DNA from: Butyrivibrio sp.
Lineage (GTDB): Bacteria; Bacillota; Clostridia; Lachnospirales; Lachnospiraceae
Direction: 5' to 3'
NCBI GenBank assembly: GCA_015056575.1
Contig: SVGA01000017.1
Span: 17,248-81,247 of the forward strand
DNA: 64,000 bases
Shown in pieces: positions 54,409 to 62,450 of the stretch. The position numbers were made by a program, and so were the translations under genes. A model generated the notes under the pieces. That model saw only the letters and a program-made list of their open reading frames with translations. It had not been told where the DNA came from and made no database searches. Position 1 is the first letter of the stretch; the number at the start of each line of letters is the position of its first letter.

Positions 54409-56055
54409 TTACAGCTCCAGACTTCCTGCGCAGATAAGCTTGCCGCTTCTTCTGTCAAAAAGAAGGATGTCTTTTCCGCTGATATTGATCTTCTCCTTCT
54501 GGCCGATCTGATAGATCACGCCGCCGAAGATAACTCCGGTAAGGAGGAATTCCCCAACTCTGAGCTTAAGGGTTGACTCCATACCTGTGGGCATCGCGCC
54601 GTAGATGGTGGTGTCGATTTTGCCGTTATCATCGATGTCGATGGCCTCAGGTCTTATACCGATAACGAAGTCCTCATCGGTGATGACAGGCTCATCCATG
54701 ATGGAATCATCCTGCTCTTCCACCTTCTGGATGTGGTACTTGAATACCTCGTCCTTGTTGCTCTTTTCAACTGCCCCCTTCTTCTGAAGTCTTGCTTTTT
54801 CATACTCGAGTTTGTCTGCAGCTTCCTTGTCTCTTGCTGCTCTCCACTCCTTAAGATCTGTCTTTTCCACAGGCACAAATCTTGCCTTGATCCCCCCAAG
54901 AATGTCCACTGCAACGCTTCCGTCGCTCTGCTGTGTTCCCTTTGCATCCACAAAGTTCATGGAAGGGTTTCCGACGAAGTCCGCAACAAACAGGTTTGCG
55001 GGTCTGTTGTAGACCTCCAGGGGCGCTGCGTACTGCTGAAGAACGCCGTTGCTTACAAGACAGATCCTGGTAGCCAGGGTCATGGCCTCCATCTGATCGT
55101 GAGTTACGTAAACGAAGGTAGATCCGGTCTCGACATGGAGTCTTTGAAGCTCATATCTCATCTCAAGGCGAAGCTTTGCATCAAGGTTTGACAGAGGCTC
55201 ATCCATGAAAAGAACCTGTGGCTCCGGAGCCAGTGTACGGGCAATGGCAACTCTCTGCTGCTGCCCGCCGGAGAGCTCCGCCGGATATCTATCCATGAAC
55301 ATTCCGATCTTAACTATCCTTGAGCAGGCCCGGACTCTTGAATCTATCTCCTCCTTGGAGAGCTTTCTGTTCTCAAGGATGGCTGCTCCGTTCTTTGTTA
55401 CCTCAAACTTATCGTTAAGTCCTTTACCCTCTTTCTCATATCTGCTCTTTATTGCCGCGAACTTGTTCTCATACTCTGAAAGCTTTGTCTTTGCCAAAGC
55501 TGCGGGGTCTGAAGAGGTGTGAATCCCAAGGGCAAACAGCTCTTTTGCCGAATAAATGGAAAGATTATAGTTGTCGATGAGTTTAACGTAAGCCTTGTTC
55601 TCGTCCAGCTTTCCGTTCTTGTCACGGCACTCCTCGATGATCTCTTTAACCTTGTTGCCGCTGACCAGAGCCCTCATTATGTCTGATGTCTGCTTGGCTT
55701 CAACGTCAACCACGGGCATCTCCTCGTGGATGTTCTTAAGGCCAAAAGAGATGTTCTCGTAAACGGTCATGTTGGGCCAAAGTGCGTAGTTCTGGAAAAG
55801 GAATCCCACTTTACGCTTGTTGGCGGGAACGTTGATGCCTGCGTTTGAGTCGAATACCACCTTGTCTCCGATGGTGATGCGGCCCTCCGTGGGGGTCTCG
55901 AGACCTGCGATCATACGAAGGATTGTAGTCTTACCGCAGCCTGAAGGTCCGAGAAGTGTGATGAATGAATTGTCAGGGATATTTAGGCTTACATTGTCTA
56001 CGCCAAAGAACTTGCCCCAGCGCTTGGTTATATTTTCTAAAATGATTTCCGGCAT
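54409..56055 (-). CDS. ABC transporter ATPase (MalK/FbpC type) with a large insertion
   Basis: This 548-residue ATPase has Walker A GPSGCGKTT (36-44), Q-loop FQNYALWPNMTVYENI (87-102), signature LSGGQQQRVAIARTL (261-275), Walker B VLFMDEPLSNLDAK (281-294) and the H-loop in THDQMEAM. Usually the Q-loop and signature are about 50 residues apart; here they are about 170 apart because of an extra charged helical block at about 110-232. A second charged block (about 395-460) interrupts the TOBE part. It ends 2 nt before the fused permease in an importer operon. The core motifs are intact, so it should be active. Confidence 0.9.
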   Translation of the reverse strand: MPEIILENITKRWGKFFGVDNVSLNIPDNSFITLLGPSGCGKTTILRMIAGLETPTEGRITIGDKVVFDSNAGINVPANKRKVGFLFQNYALWPNMTVYENISFGLKNIHEEMPVVDVEAKQTSDIMRALVSGNKVKEIIEECRDKNGKLDENKAYVKLIDNYNLSIYSAKELFALGIHTSSDPAALAKTKLSEYENKFAAIKSRYEKEGKGLNDKFEVTKNGAAILENRKLSKEEIDSRVRACSRIVKIGMFMDRYPAELSGGQQQRVAIARTLAPEPQVLFMDEPLSNLDAKLRLEMRYELQRLHVETGSTFVYVTHDQMEAMTLATRICLVSNGVLQQYAAPLEVYNRPANLFVADFVGNPSMNFVDAKGTQQSDGSVAVDILGGIKARFVPVEKTDLKEWRAARDKEAADKLEYEKARLQKKGAVEKSNKDEVFKYHIQKVEEQDDSIMDEPVITDEDFVIGIRPEAIDIDDNGKIDTTIYGAMPTGMESTLKLRVGEFLLTGVIFGGVIYQIGQKEKINISGKDILLFDRRSGKLICAGSLEL

Positions 56056-56057
56056 GA

Positions 56058-57890
56058 TTACTTTCCTCCTATGCCGCTGTCAAGGCTTGCGCCTGTCAGC
56101 TTGTTTACAAGTGTGTTGAATACCAGGATCGTTACGATAAGGATGAGATTGATGGCACTTGAGAATGCGTACAGACCCATCTCATCGAAGTAGTCCAGTG
56201 TTGTTGATAAGATAAATCCCTGTGTACACAGGAGCAGGAAAAGAGACAGCTCCCTTAAGCAGGTCATGAAGGGCAAAAGGTATCCGCTGATGATGGATGA
56301 CTTCTGGATAGGGATGATGATCCTTGTCATTCTCTTGATCCAGGAAGTGTTCATGATAATTGCCGCTTCTTCAAGTTCGTTACTGATCTGGAGCATGGAG
56401 TTAAGTGAGCTCCTGGAGGCGAAGGGTATGTATTTGACTACGCCTGCGATGATCAGAAGTGTGTATGTGTTGAACAGATTGATGTGCTCGTTGGAGAACA
56501 GGATAAAGAAGGCTGCTCCAACTGCGATCGAAGGCATAAGGTAAGGCAGGAATGCTACATTGTTTACGTAGTTTGCCCACTTGTTACGTCTCTTTTTCGC
56601 AACAGCATATCCGATAAGGGTTCCGATGGTTCCTGCGATAAGGGCACAGACAACTGCCAGGAACAAGGTTCCGAAGAAGGCGTGCCAGATAGTGTTGTTG
56701 TACAGGATACCGGGCTGACCGTACATACCGTTCTCTGTAATATTTTCGTTTGTTACCCACCACTTGGTTGTAAGGTGTGCAAGGTTTCCTGTGTAGAGGA
56801 AGCTGTAGTCACCGGGGTTGGGAAGGAAGGTCTCAAGGGCGAAAAGAACGATGGGCCAGATACTTGTGAAGAAGGTGATAATGATGAAGATTATTCCCAC
56901 AATGTATTTGCCGGCTTTGCCGATGGTGAGCTTCGTGAGCTGACCGGACTTTCCTGTAACAGTGGTGTAGTTTTTGCGGCTCCTAAGCGAGAGCTGGTTC
57001 ATTCCAAGGATCAGCACACCGAAGATCATCATTATGATGGCCAGGATACTGGCTTCACCGGTGTATTTGCTGTTCATGGAGATGTACTTGGTTGAAAGTG
57101 TTGTAAGGTTTAAGTAATGAGGTACGGGATAGCTTCCCATTGCACTTCCGAATACCAGCAGGATCGTTGAGAGGATCGCAGGCTTGATCATGGGAAGTGT
57201 TACCTTGAACATGATCTTCCACTTGGGCGTATCAAGGATGGTTGCCGCCTCCTCTAAGTTGGCGTCCATGTTCTTGAAGATGCCGCCGATGAGGATGTAG
57301 GCAAAGGGTGCGTAGTGAAGTCCTAAAACCATCGCGCTGGGGAACACTCCCTGGCACCACCAGTGAGGGAAGTACACGTTGAAGATCGCTGCAATAAGTC
57401 CGTCCGAGGTTCCCGTCACCTTGTTGGAGTAGAACATGTGCTGCCAAACAACAGCCAGTGTCCACTGAGGCATGATGTAAGGGAAAATGAAGATGGAGCT
57501 TAAGTACTTCTTGAACTTCATGTCGGTCCTTGTTACGAGGAAAGCGAAAAGCCCGCCAAAGAGGATCGATATGAAGCAGGTAAGGACTGAGAGGATAACC
57601 GTGTTAAGAAGGGGTATCCAAAGGTTTGTCTTTGCAAGTTTGCTGGTAAAAAGATCTGTGTAGTTTACGATTGTGTATCCGGAAACCCTCTTTGTAAGGT
57701 GCTGGTCAATGGTTCCGGGATGGATCGCGAAGGTATCCTTTATGATCGCGATGATAGGTGCGACAGTACTGAAGGTCAGGACAATCCCAAACAGCAAAAG
57801 TATTATATTCTGAGGCTGGGAAAACCATGTCTTAACCTTATTCTTGAAAATCGCACTTTTGTCTGGTTTTGCGATTGTCTGCGTCTGCAT
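56058..57890 (-). CDS. Fused two-domain ABC transporter permease (FbpB/AfuB type)
   Basis: This 610-residue membrane protein is made of two similar permease halves. Each half has about six membrane segments and one EAA loop: LEEAATILDTPKWKIMFKV in the first and LEEAAIIMNTSWIKRMTRI in the second. Fused permeases of this kind serve Fe3+, sugar-phosphate and phosphonate importers. The start was set at 57890 because AAAGGAG lies about 6 nt upstream. The frame runs 43 codons further, through a long palindrome and without a ribosome site. It lies between the solute-binding protein gene (423 nt upstream) and the ATPase gene. Confidence 0.92.
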   Translation of the reverse strand: MQTQTIAKPDKSAIFKNKVKTWFSQPQNIILLLFGIVLTFSTVAPIIAIIKDTFAIHPGTIDQHLTKRVSGYTIVNYTDLFTSKLAKTNLWIPLLNTVILSVLTCFISILFGGLFAFLVTRTDMKFKKYLSSIFIFPYIMPQWTLAVVWQHMFYSNKVTGTSDGLIAAIFNVYFPHWWCQGVFPSAMVLGLHYAPFAYILIGGIFKNMDANLEEAATILDTPKWKIMFKVTLPMIKPAILSTILLVFGSAMGSYPVPHYLNLTTLSTKYISMNSKYTGEASILAIIMMIFGVLILGMNQLSLRSRKNYTTVTGKSGQLTKLTIGKAGKYIVGIIFIIITFFTSIWPIVLFALETFLPNPGDYSFLYTGNLAHLTTKWWVTNENITENGMYGQPGILYNNTIWHAFFGTLFLAVVCALIAGTIGTLIGYAVAKKRRNKWANYVNNVAFLPYLMPSIAVGAAFFILFSNEHINLFNTYTLLIIAGVVKYIPFASRSSLNSMLQISNELEEAAIIMNTSWIKRMTRIIIPIQKSSIISGYLLPFMTCLRELSLFLLLCTQGFILSTTLDYFDEMGLYAFSSAINLILIVTILVFNTLVNKLTGASLDSGIGGK

Positions 57891-57938
57891 GTTGTCTCCT
57901 TTACTGATACCGAACGGTGACTTTCGGGAAGGACTCCC

Positions 57939-58075
57939 GATAAAATGTACAACGTCTCTCGTTGTGCTAAGCACTCCGCTAAGCCCGGAGCATTCATCGT
58001 TTCGTGCATAGGCACTCACGATGAATTGGTCTTAGCTCCGTAGCACAAAAATCGTTCCTTATGTACATTTTTATC
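57939..58075. repeat. Long palindromic element 1 in the binding protein/permease gap
   Basis: GATAAAATGTACA and TGTACATTTTTATC form the outer arms. Pairing continues inward with GTGCTA, GCTAAG and finally ATTCATCGT with ACGATGAAT around a CGTGC/GCAC tip. Almost the whole 137 nt can fold as one hairpin. There is no U-tract. Confidence 0.75.
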
Positions 58076-58164
58076 TGTCGTCCTTCCTCGCTTGTCACCT
58101 GTGTGTTCATAAAGCTGAAATCGTTGTATTTCAAAGAAATTACCAGGCTAGTTGGCTATTAGCA

Positions 58165-58300
58165 GGTTATAAGAACAAATTTTGTCCCTCGAAGGGCCTA
58201 CGAGGCGGCCGGCACTGGCGCCTGTTCTTCAGGCGCCTAGTACCGTTGCCAGCCGAATGGAGCGAAAGCGTCCCAAGAAGACAAATTTGTTCTTATAACC
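58165..58300. repeat. Long palindromic element 2 in the binding protein/permease gap
   Basis: The outer arms start GGTTATAAGAACAAAT and end ATTTGTTCTTATAACC, with about 21 bp nearly perfect pairing and one bulged T. The centre is a perfect GGCGCCTG/CAGGCGCC hairpin. Length is 136 nt. It begins 14 nt after the solute-binding protein stop. Between the two elements (58076-58164) I see nothing. Confidence 0.78.
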
Positions 58301-58313
58301 GGAAGATTGTCGA

Positions 58314-59738
58314 TTATTCCCCGGGGGTGTAGTGGTCGAGGACGTCGATCCAGCTGCCTACTGTGAAGGATACTTCTGAGCAGTAAGCGGGATCTTCGAG
58401 AACGAGCTCGCCGGTTGTTGTCCACCAGTCGTAGCCGCGGTCGTTCTTTGCAGGGAACTCGTCTCCGCCTGCTGTTGAGTGATGGAAGGTATCCTCTATC
58501 TCTTTTGCAACATTAGGGTTGGATGAATATCCGCCCATGTCCTTGCCCCATGCTTCGAAGCCGGGCTCTGTGCAGGTCATGTAAGCGATGAAGGCGCATG
58601 CTGTCCAAGGGAGAGGGCTGTTCTTTGTAAGGAACAGATAGTGACAGTAGCCGTAGCCGCCGATTCCTGTGTAGCCGTCCTGATAAGCTGCAACGTTGAT
58701 GTTGTTAACTGATACTGTAGCTGACTCCTCTACGGAACGAAGCTTTGAATAAACAAGAAGTCCTGACTGGTCCTTTGCAGATGCATCTACAAGAGTGTTG
58801 CAGATAGGTCCGTCATCGGTCTGCTCGTTGTAGCTGTTAACCCAGAGTTTGATCCATGCAAGGGCATAAGCACCGTTTGCGCCCAGGCCAAGGTCGTTTG
58901 CATCAGCCTGCATAGCCTGGATAGTGGGCTCGAAGTATGCCTTCTTGGTGTCATCCAGCTTGTCATAAGCTTCCTTGAGCCATGTAGCGTACTTGTCTTC
59001 TGTGAGCATCATAAGGAAGTTCTTTCCTACGATCTCGGAGTCAACACCCATGAAGAGGGGATTTGAACCTTCGTATACGAAGTCCCAGCAGTTTGTGTAG
59101 GTTGCTGTTCCCTGATTGTTGTACATAAATACCTTGTTCAGAGTCTGAAGAGGAAGGAAGCCCGTGTAAGCGTCTGCTGTGGTTCCGTTTGCCTCTGCCC
59201 ACTCCTTGGGAACGAAGGTCTTAAGGATGTCTGTGTCTACCATCTTGGACTGAATCTGGTTACCGTCCTGGATAAGAGTCATGGCAAAAGTGCCTTCGCT
59301 CTTAAGTGAATCGGATGTAAGCTGTTCGAAGATCTTGTTGTTCTTGGGCTGCTGCCACTCGAACTCCATTGAATATGAAGGATCGATACTCTGCAGATAC
59401 TCGATAAATACGGGAAGTGCAGATTTTCCACGGCTACTGTTTCCTACGCCGTAGAAGGTCTTTCCGTTGGACTCTTCGATGGCTTTCTTTGCCAGCTCTT
59501 CCATTGACATGCCCTCTGCCTCAGCGATGATGGCGTCAATTCCTGTGAGCTCAGCAGCGGGTGCTGCTTCCTGAACTTCTGCTGCTGTGTCTGCTGCGTT
59601 GTCAGCTGCAGGTGCTGCGTCAGATGCCTGCTGAGTGTCAGCAGCCGGTGCCGCGGTGTTTGCTGCGCTGCCGCATCCGGTCAGTGCTGAAACCACCATT
59701 GTGAATGCTAAGATTGTTGATAATACTTTCTTTTTCAC
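58314..59738 (-). CDS. Extracellular solute-binding lipoprotein of the Afu/Fbp-type importer
   Basis: This 474-residue lipoprotein has the signal MKKKVLSTILAFTMVVSALT followed by GCGS, with the lipidated Cys near 22. An Ala/Asp/Glu-rich linker to about 75 and a solute-binding domain follow. The start is a GTG at 59738 preceded by AAGGAGG; the longer frame (to 59792) has no ribosome site and would hide the signal peptide. It is larger than usual for the AfuA/FbpA group. The downstream fused permease and ATPase are the likely partners. It is strongly separated from them by two long palindromes. Confidence 0.9.
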   Translation of the reverse strand: MKKKVLSTILAFTMVVSALTGCGSAANTAAPAADTQQASDAAPAADNAADTAAEVQEAAPAAELTGIDAIIAEAEGMSMEELAKKAIEESNGKTFYGVGNSSRGKSALPVFIEYLQSIDPSYSMEFEWQQPKNNKIFEQLTSDSLKSEGTFAMTLIQDGNQIQSKMVDTDILKTFVPKEWAEANGTTADAYTGFLPLQTLNKVFMYNNQGTATYTNCWDFVYEGSNPLFMGVDSEIVGKNFLMMLTEDKYATWLKEAYDKLDDTKKAYFEPTIQAMQADANDLGLGANGAYALAWIKLWVNSYNEQTDDGPICNTLVDASAKDQSGLLVYSKLRSVEESATVSVNNINVAAYQDGYTGIGGYGYCHYLFLTKNSPLPWTACAFIAYMTCTEPGFEAWGKDMGGYSSNPNVAKEIEDTFHHSTAGGDEFPAKNDRGYDWWTTTGELVLEDPAYCSEVSFTVGSWIDVLDHYTPGE

Positions 59739-59795
59739 TTCTATAATCCTCCTTTTTTCTTTTCCCGCCGGAACAATTTCTTTTTTGGTCAAAAG

Positions 59796-59839
59796 AAAAT
59801 GTACCCGTCAGGCAGTTTTCTGCTTGATAGGTACATTTT
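59796..59839. promoter_or_regulatory. Hairpin/dyad at the start site of the binding protein gene
   Basis: AAAATGTACC and GGTACATTTT enclose further pairing (TCA/TGA, GCAG/CTGC) around a TTTT loop. On the minus strand TTTTCTTTT follows. The predicted +1 falls inside the first arm, so it may be an operator dyad or a 5' mRNA hairpin. It may also act as a terminator of the regulator gene upstream. Its arms share AAAATGTAC with palindromic element 1. Confidence 0.6.
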
Positions 59840-59841
59840 AG

Positions 59842-59871
59842 ATTTTATTTATAAATTTTTTGAGAAGACAA
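59842..59871 (-). promoter_or_regulatory. Candidate promoter of the binding protein gene
   Basis: On the minus strand TTGTCT (59866-59871) and TAAAAT (59842-59847) are 18 bp apart, about 104 nt before the GTG start. This leaves a long leader. Confidence 0.5.
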
Positions 59872-59914
59872 TTCTGATATATTTTGTAAAATTTTAACAT
59901 TTAGAAGGGCAAAT

Positions 59915-59942
59915 GGTCCCTCGACTCCGTCCCCAGGGACCA
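59915..59942. repeat. Dispersed palindromic repeat, copy 2
   Basis: GGTCCC, six variable bases, CCGTCCCC, one base, GGGACCA: the same 28-nt layout as at 68-95. It lies 30 nt after the stop of the response regulator gene. GGTCCCT and AGGGACC can pair as a hairpin. Confidence 0.6.
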
Positions 59943-59971
59943 AAAGTCCAGAGACCAGACAGGTCGTTTTC

Positions 59972-60736
59972 TCACTCAAGCCCCTTTGTCTGATAGTCCG
60001 AAGGGGTCTTCCCCACAAGCTTCTTGAAGGTGTTGGAAAAATAGGCGATGTCCTGATATCCCACTTTTTCCGCAACTTCATAGACCTTAACATTCACATC
60101 CTTGAGGTAATCCATAGCTCTTTTTATCCTGTATCTGGTGAGGTAGTTGTTGATGGACTGATCCGTCTCGGATTTGAAAAGCCTTGAGATATGTCCCTCG
60201 CTTACGCTCATGGACTCCGCAAGCTTGCCCAGTGAGAAATCAACATCCGGGTAATGTTCTTCTATATAAGTAATGGCGGTCTGAACGTAGCGGTTAGCCA
60301 CCTCCTCTTTTCTCTTAAGAGGGATCAGCTGCTCCTCAAGCTCGGAGCTTGAAGCGGGGGCGTTGGGATGAAGGTGTAAAAGCCTCTGGATACTGGCCTC
60401 CAGCTCGCCGTCCTGGAAGGGTTTCAAAAGATAATCCGACACCCCGATACGTATTGCCTGACGGGCGTACTCGAACTCGTTGTAGGCGGTAAGAAAGATC
60501 ACCTTCACTCCGGGATACTTCTCTGTCAGCTTCTCCGCCAGCTCGATGCCGTCCATCTTAGGCATTCTGATGTCCGACACCACAAGGTCGGGGCGCGTCT
60601 CTTCCGCCATTTCCAGAGCTTCCAAACCGTTTGAAGCCTCAGCCACAACCTCGCAGCCGATAAGAGCCCAGTCGGTCTCTGTCTTTATACCCATGCGCAC
60701 ATATTTTTCATCGTCAACTATCATAACTTTTGTCAT
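59972..60736 (-). CDS. AraC-type response regulator (YesN/HptR-like)
   Basis: This 254-residue regulator has a REC domain with the acidic pair VDDE (8-9), phospho-accepting Asp55 in VVSDIRMP and LKPF near 105. Directly after it comes a two-HTH AraC domain at about 150-250 (LGKLAESMSVSEGHISRLFK, YEVAEKVGYQDIAYFSNTFK). It overlaps the kinase gene by 4 bp (ATGA). It probably controls the importer operon immediately downstream. It is much shorter than the YesN protein at 11287 because it lacks the middle region. Confidence 0.93.
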   Translation of the reverse strand: MTKVMIVDDEKYVRMGIKTETDWALIGCEVVAEASNGLEALEMAEETRPDLVVSDIRMPKMDGIELAEKLTEKYPGVKVIFLTAYNEFEYARQAIRIGVSDYLLKPFQDGELEASIQRLLHLHPNAPASSSELEEQLIPLKRKEEVANRYVQTAITYIEEHYPDVDFSLGKLAESMSVSEGHISRLFKSETDQSINNYLTRYRIKRAMDYLKDVNVKVYEVAEKVGYQDIAYFSNTFKKLVGKTPSDYQTKGLE

Positions 60737-62448
60737 GTTTCCGGTTCCTTTTCCTGATAGGGGAGAGTTACGATCATTACCGTTCCGCCCTCGGTGGGAC
60801 GTACCGCAAGAACACCATACTCTTTTCCGTAATAAAGTCTGATGATGGTATTCACGTTGTTGAGGCCAAGGTGACCCTTCAGCGTCTCGGGGTCATCATT
60901 GTTGAGGGCATTCAGCATTTCATCGCTGATGCCTTTGCCGTCGTCCTGAACGGAGATTTTGAGAAGCTCCGGCCCTGCATCTTTGTCCCTCTGTTTCAGC
61001 GCTGCAATGTAAATGTGGCCATGCTCCATCTCATCCATGCCGTGGATTATGGCATTCTCAACAATGGGCTGAAGGATGAGCTTTGGGATCACTGCCTCCA
61101 TCACCTCATCCGGGATATCTATGGTTATATCAAACTTGTCGTCAAAGCGGATCCTCTGGATGTCACAGTAGTTCTCCACCAGTTTGATTTCCTGAGAAAG
61201 GGTGCAGAACTGCTTCTCTGATATGCTGGTCCTTAGGATCCCCGCTAGAGAGGCGGACATGGTGGCCACCTCCTGCACACCGTTGGCCTTGGCAACCCAC
61301 TTAATGGTATCGAGCGTGTTGTAGAGGAAGTGGGGATTCAGCTGGGCCTGCATCATCTCAATCCTTGTCTCGTTGACCTTGCGCTCAGCCCGCACCCGCT
61401 CTTCCATTGTATCCTTGAGCTGCGCAGTCATCTTGTTGAAGCCCACCGCCAGCTGCTCAAACTCATCCTCTCTTTCCACCTCGATCTTGGCGTCAAAATC
61501 TCCCTTTCTGAATCTCTTCATTCCCGAAGCCAGGATCCCTATGGGCTTTGACACGTAGTTACTCATTCTGTTTGCCACGATAAGGCACACCACCACGCTG
61601 ATGACTGCCAGCAAAATGATGATCTGATATCCCGCTCTCACCGCGGATTCATCCAGTGCCGGAGGCGTGACATAGATGCCAAGAAGCCCTGTGCTTCCCA
61701 GCTCTCTTAAGTAGATATTCTTCTCGAAGCCCTCCGTGTAGGGTCTCCCGCCAAGGAGATTATTGCGGATTGCCGACAGGTCTTTTCCGTCCTCGGCTGT
61801 TCCCACAAGACAGAAAGGCTGCAGAAAACTTCCGGTGAGCATAAACCCGTCCCGGGCGTTGATGGATCCTGAAATCTGGTCCCTAAGAACCTGCCGGTCT
61901 ATCCTGATAAGAGCAACTCCCGGCTCCTCCTTGTCCACCATCAGCCTTGCGATAATAAGCGCTCCGCCGTCCTCGGACGTCACCTCACTCATATCCCGGG
62001 AAAAGACTGTACGGCCACCTTTCTTAACAGCTTCATAAAGCACGCCGTAATAGTCGGGAAGCGCATCGGGCTTGCTTCCGCTGGCCGTAGAGTACATGCA
62101 GCGATTTCCCATATAAAGGTCCACCTGGGCAAAAGAACGCACCGGCCTCGTGGCCTCGTAAAGGTCCGCATAGATGGCAATGGAGTTCTTTCTTCCCTTA
62201 TAGAAGGAGTCAAGAAGAACGTCGCTGGCTGCGATTGCTTCCAGAGTCTCCTCTGACCTTTGCAGAATATCATTTATCTTACCGATAACTACCGCTTCCT
62301 GCTCCGCATCACGCTTCTCGTAGTCGGCCCTGACTCTGGCCTGGAAGCCTTGAATCGTCAGGATGCCTCCGAATATGACAAGACAGAGTGTCACCGCAAG
62401 GAACACCACGAAGATCTGCCGTTTGAAGGATTGTCTCACAAAGCCCAT
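60733..62448 (-). CDS. YesM/HptS-type sensor histidine kinase
   Basis: This 571-residue membrane kinase has TM1 near 10-30, an extracytoplasmic domain (about 35-270), TM2 near 272-292 and HAMP. The His_kinase block QAQLNPHFLYNTLDTIKWVA (His near 375) and HATPase_c (VENAIIHGMDEMEHGH, DDGKGI) follow. AAGGAGAG precedes the ATG at 62448; the longer frame has no ribosome site. It begins 2 nt after the upstream solute-binding protein gene, so that protein is probably its ligand-sensing partner, as HptA is for HptS in Staphylococcus aureus. Confidence 0.92.
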   Translation of the reverse strand: MGFVRQSFKRQIFVVFLAVTLCLVIFGGILTIQGFQARVRADYEKRDAEQEAVVIGKINDILQRSEETLEAIAASDVLLDSFYKGRKNSIAIYADLYEATRPVRSFAQVDLYMGNRCMYSTASGSKPDALPDYYGVLYEAVKKGGRTVFSRDMSEVTSEDGGALIIARLMVDKEEPGVALIRIDRQVLRDQISGSINARDGFMLTGSFLQPFCLVGTAEDGKDLSAIRNNLLGGRPYTEGFEKNIYLRELGSTGLLGIYVTPPALDESAVRAGYQIIILLAVISVVVCLIVANRMSNYVSKPIGILASGMKRFRKGDFDAKIEVEREDEFEQLAVGFNKMTAQLKDTMEERVRAERKVNETRIEMMQAQLNPHFLYNTLDTIKWVAKANGVQEVATMSASLAGILRTSISEKQFCTLSQEIKLVENYCDIQRIRFDDKFDITIDIPDEVMEAVIPKLILQPIVENAIIHGMDEMEHGHIYIAALKQRDKDAGPELLKISVQDDGKGISDEMLNALNNDDPETLKGHLGLNNVNTIIRLYYGKEYGVLAVRPTEGGTVMIVTLPYQEKEPET

Positions 62449-62450
62449 GC

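Noticed and set aside
57891..58019. Upstream extension of the fused permease by 43 codons
   Set aside because: It reads through a long palindrome, has no ribosome site, and the ATG at 57890 has AAAGGAG at the right distance.
54409..59738. Firm assignment as an iron(III) importer
   Set aside because: The permease and ATPase family also serves sugar phosphates, phosphonates and polyamines, and the neighbouring kinase triad points away from iron.
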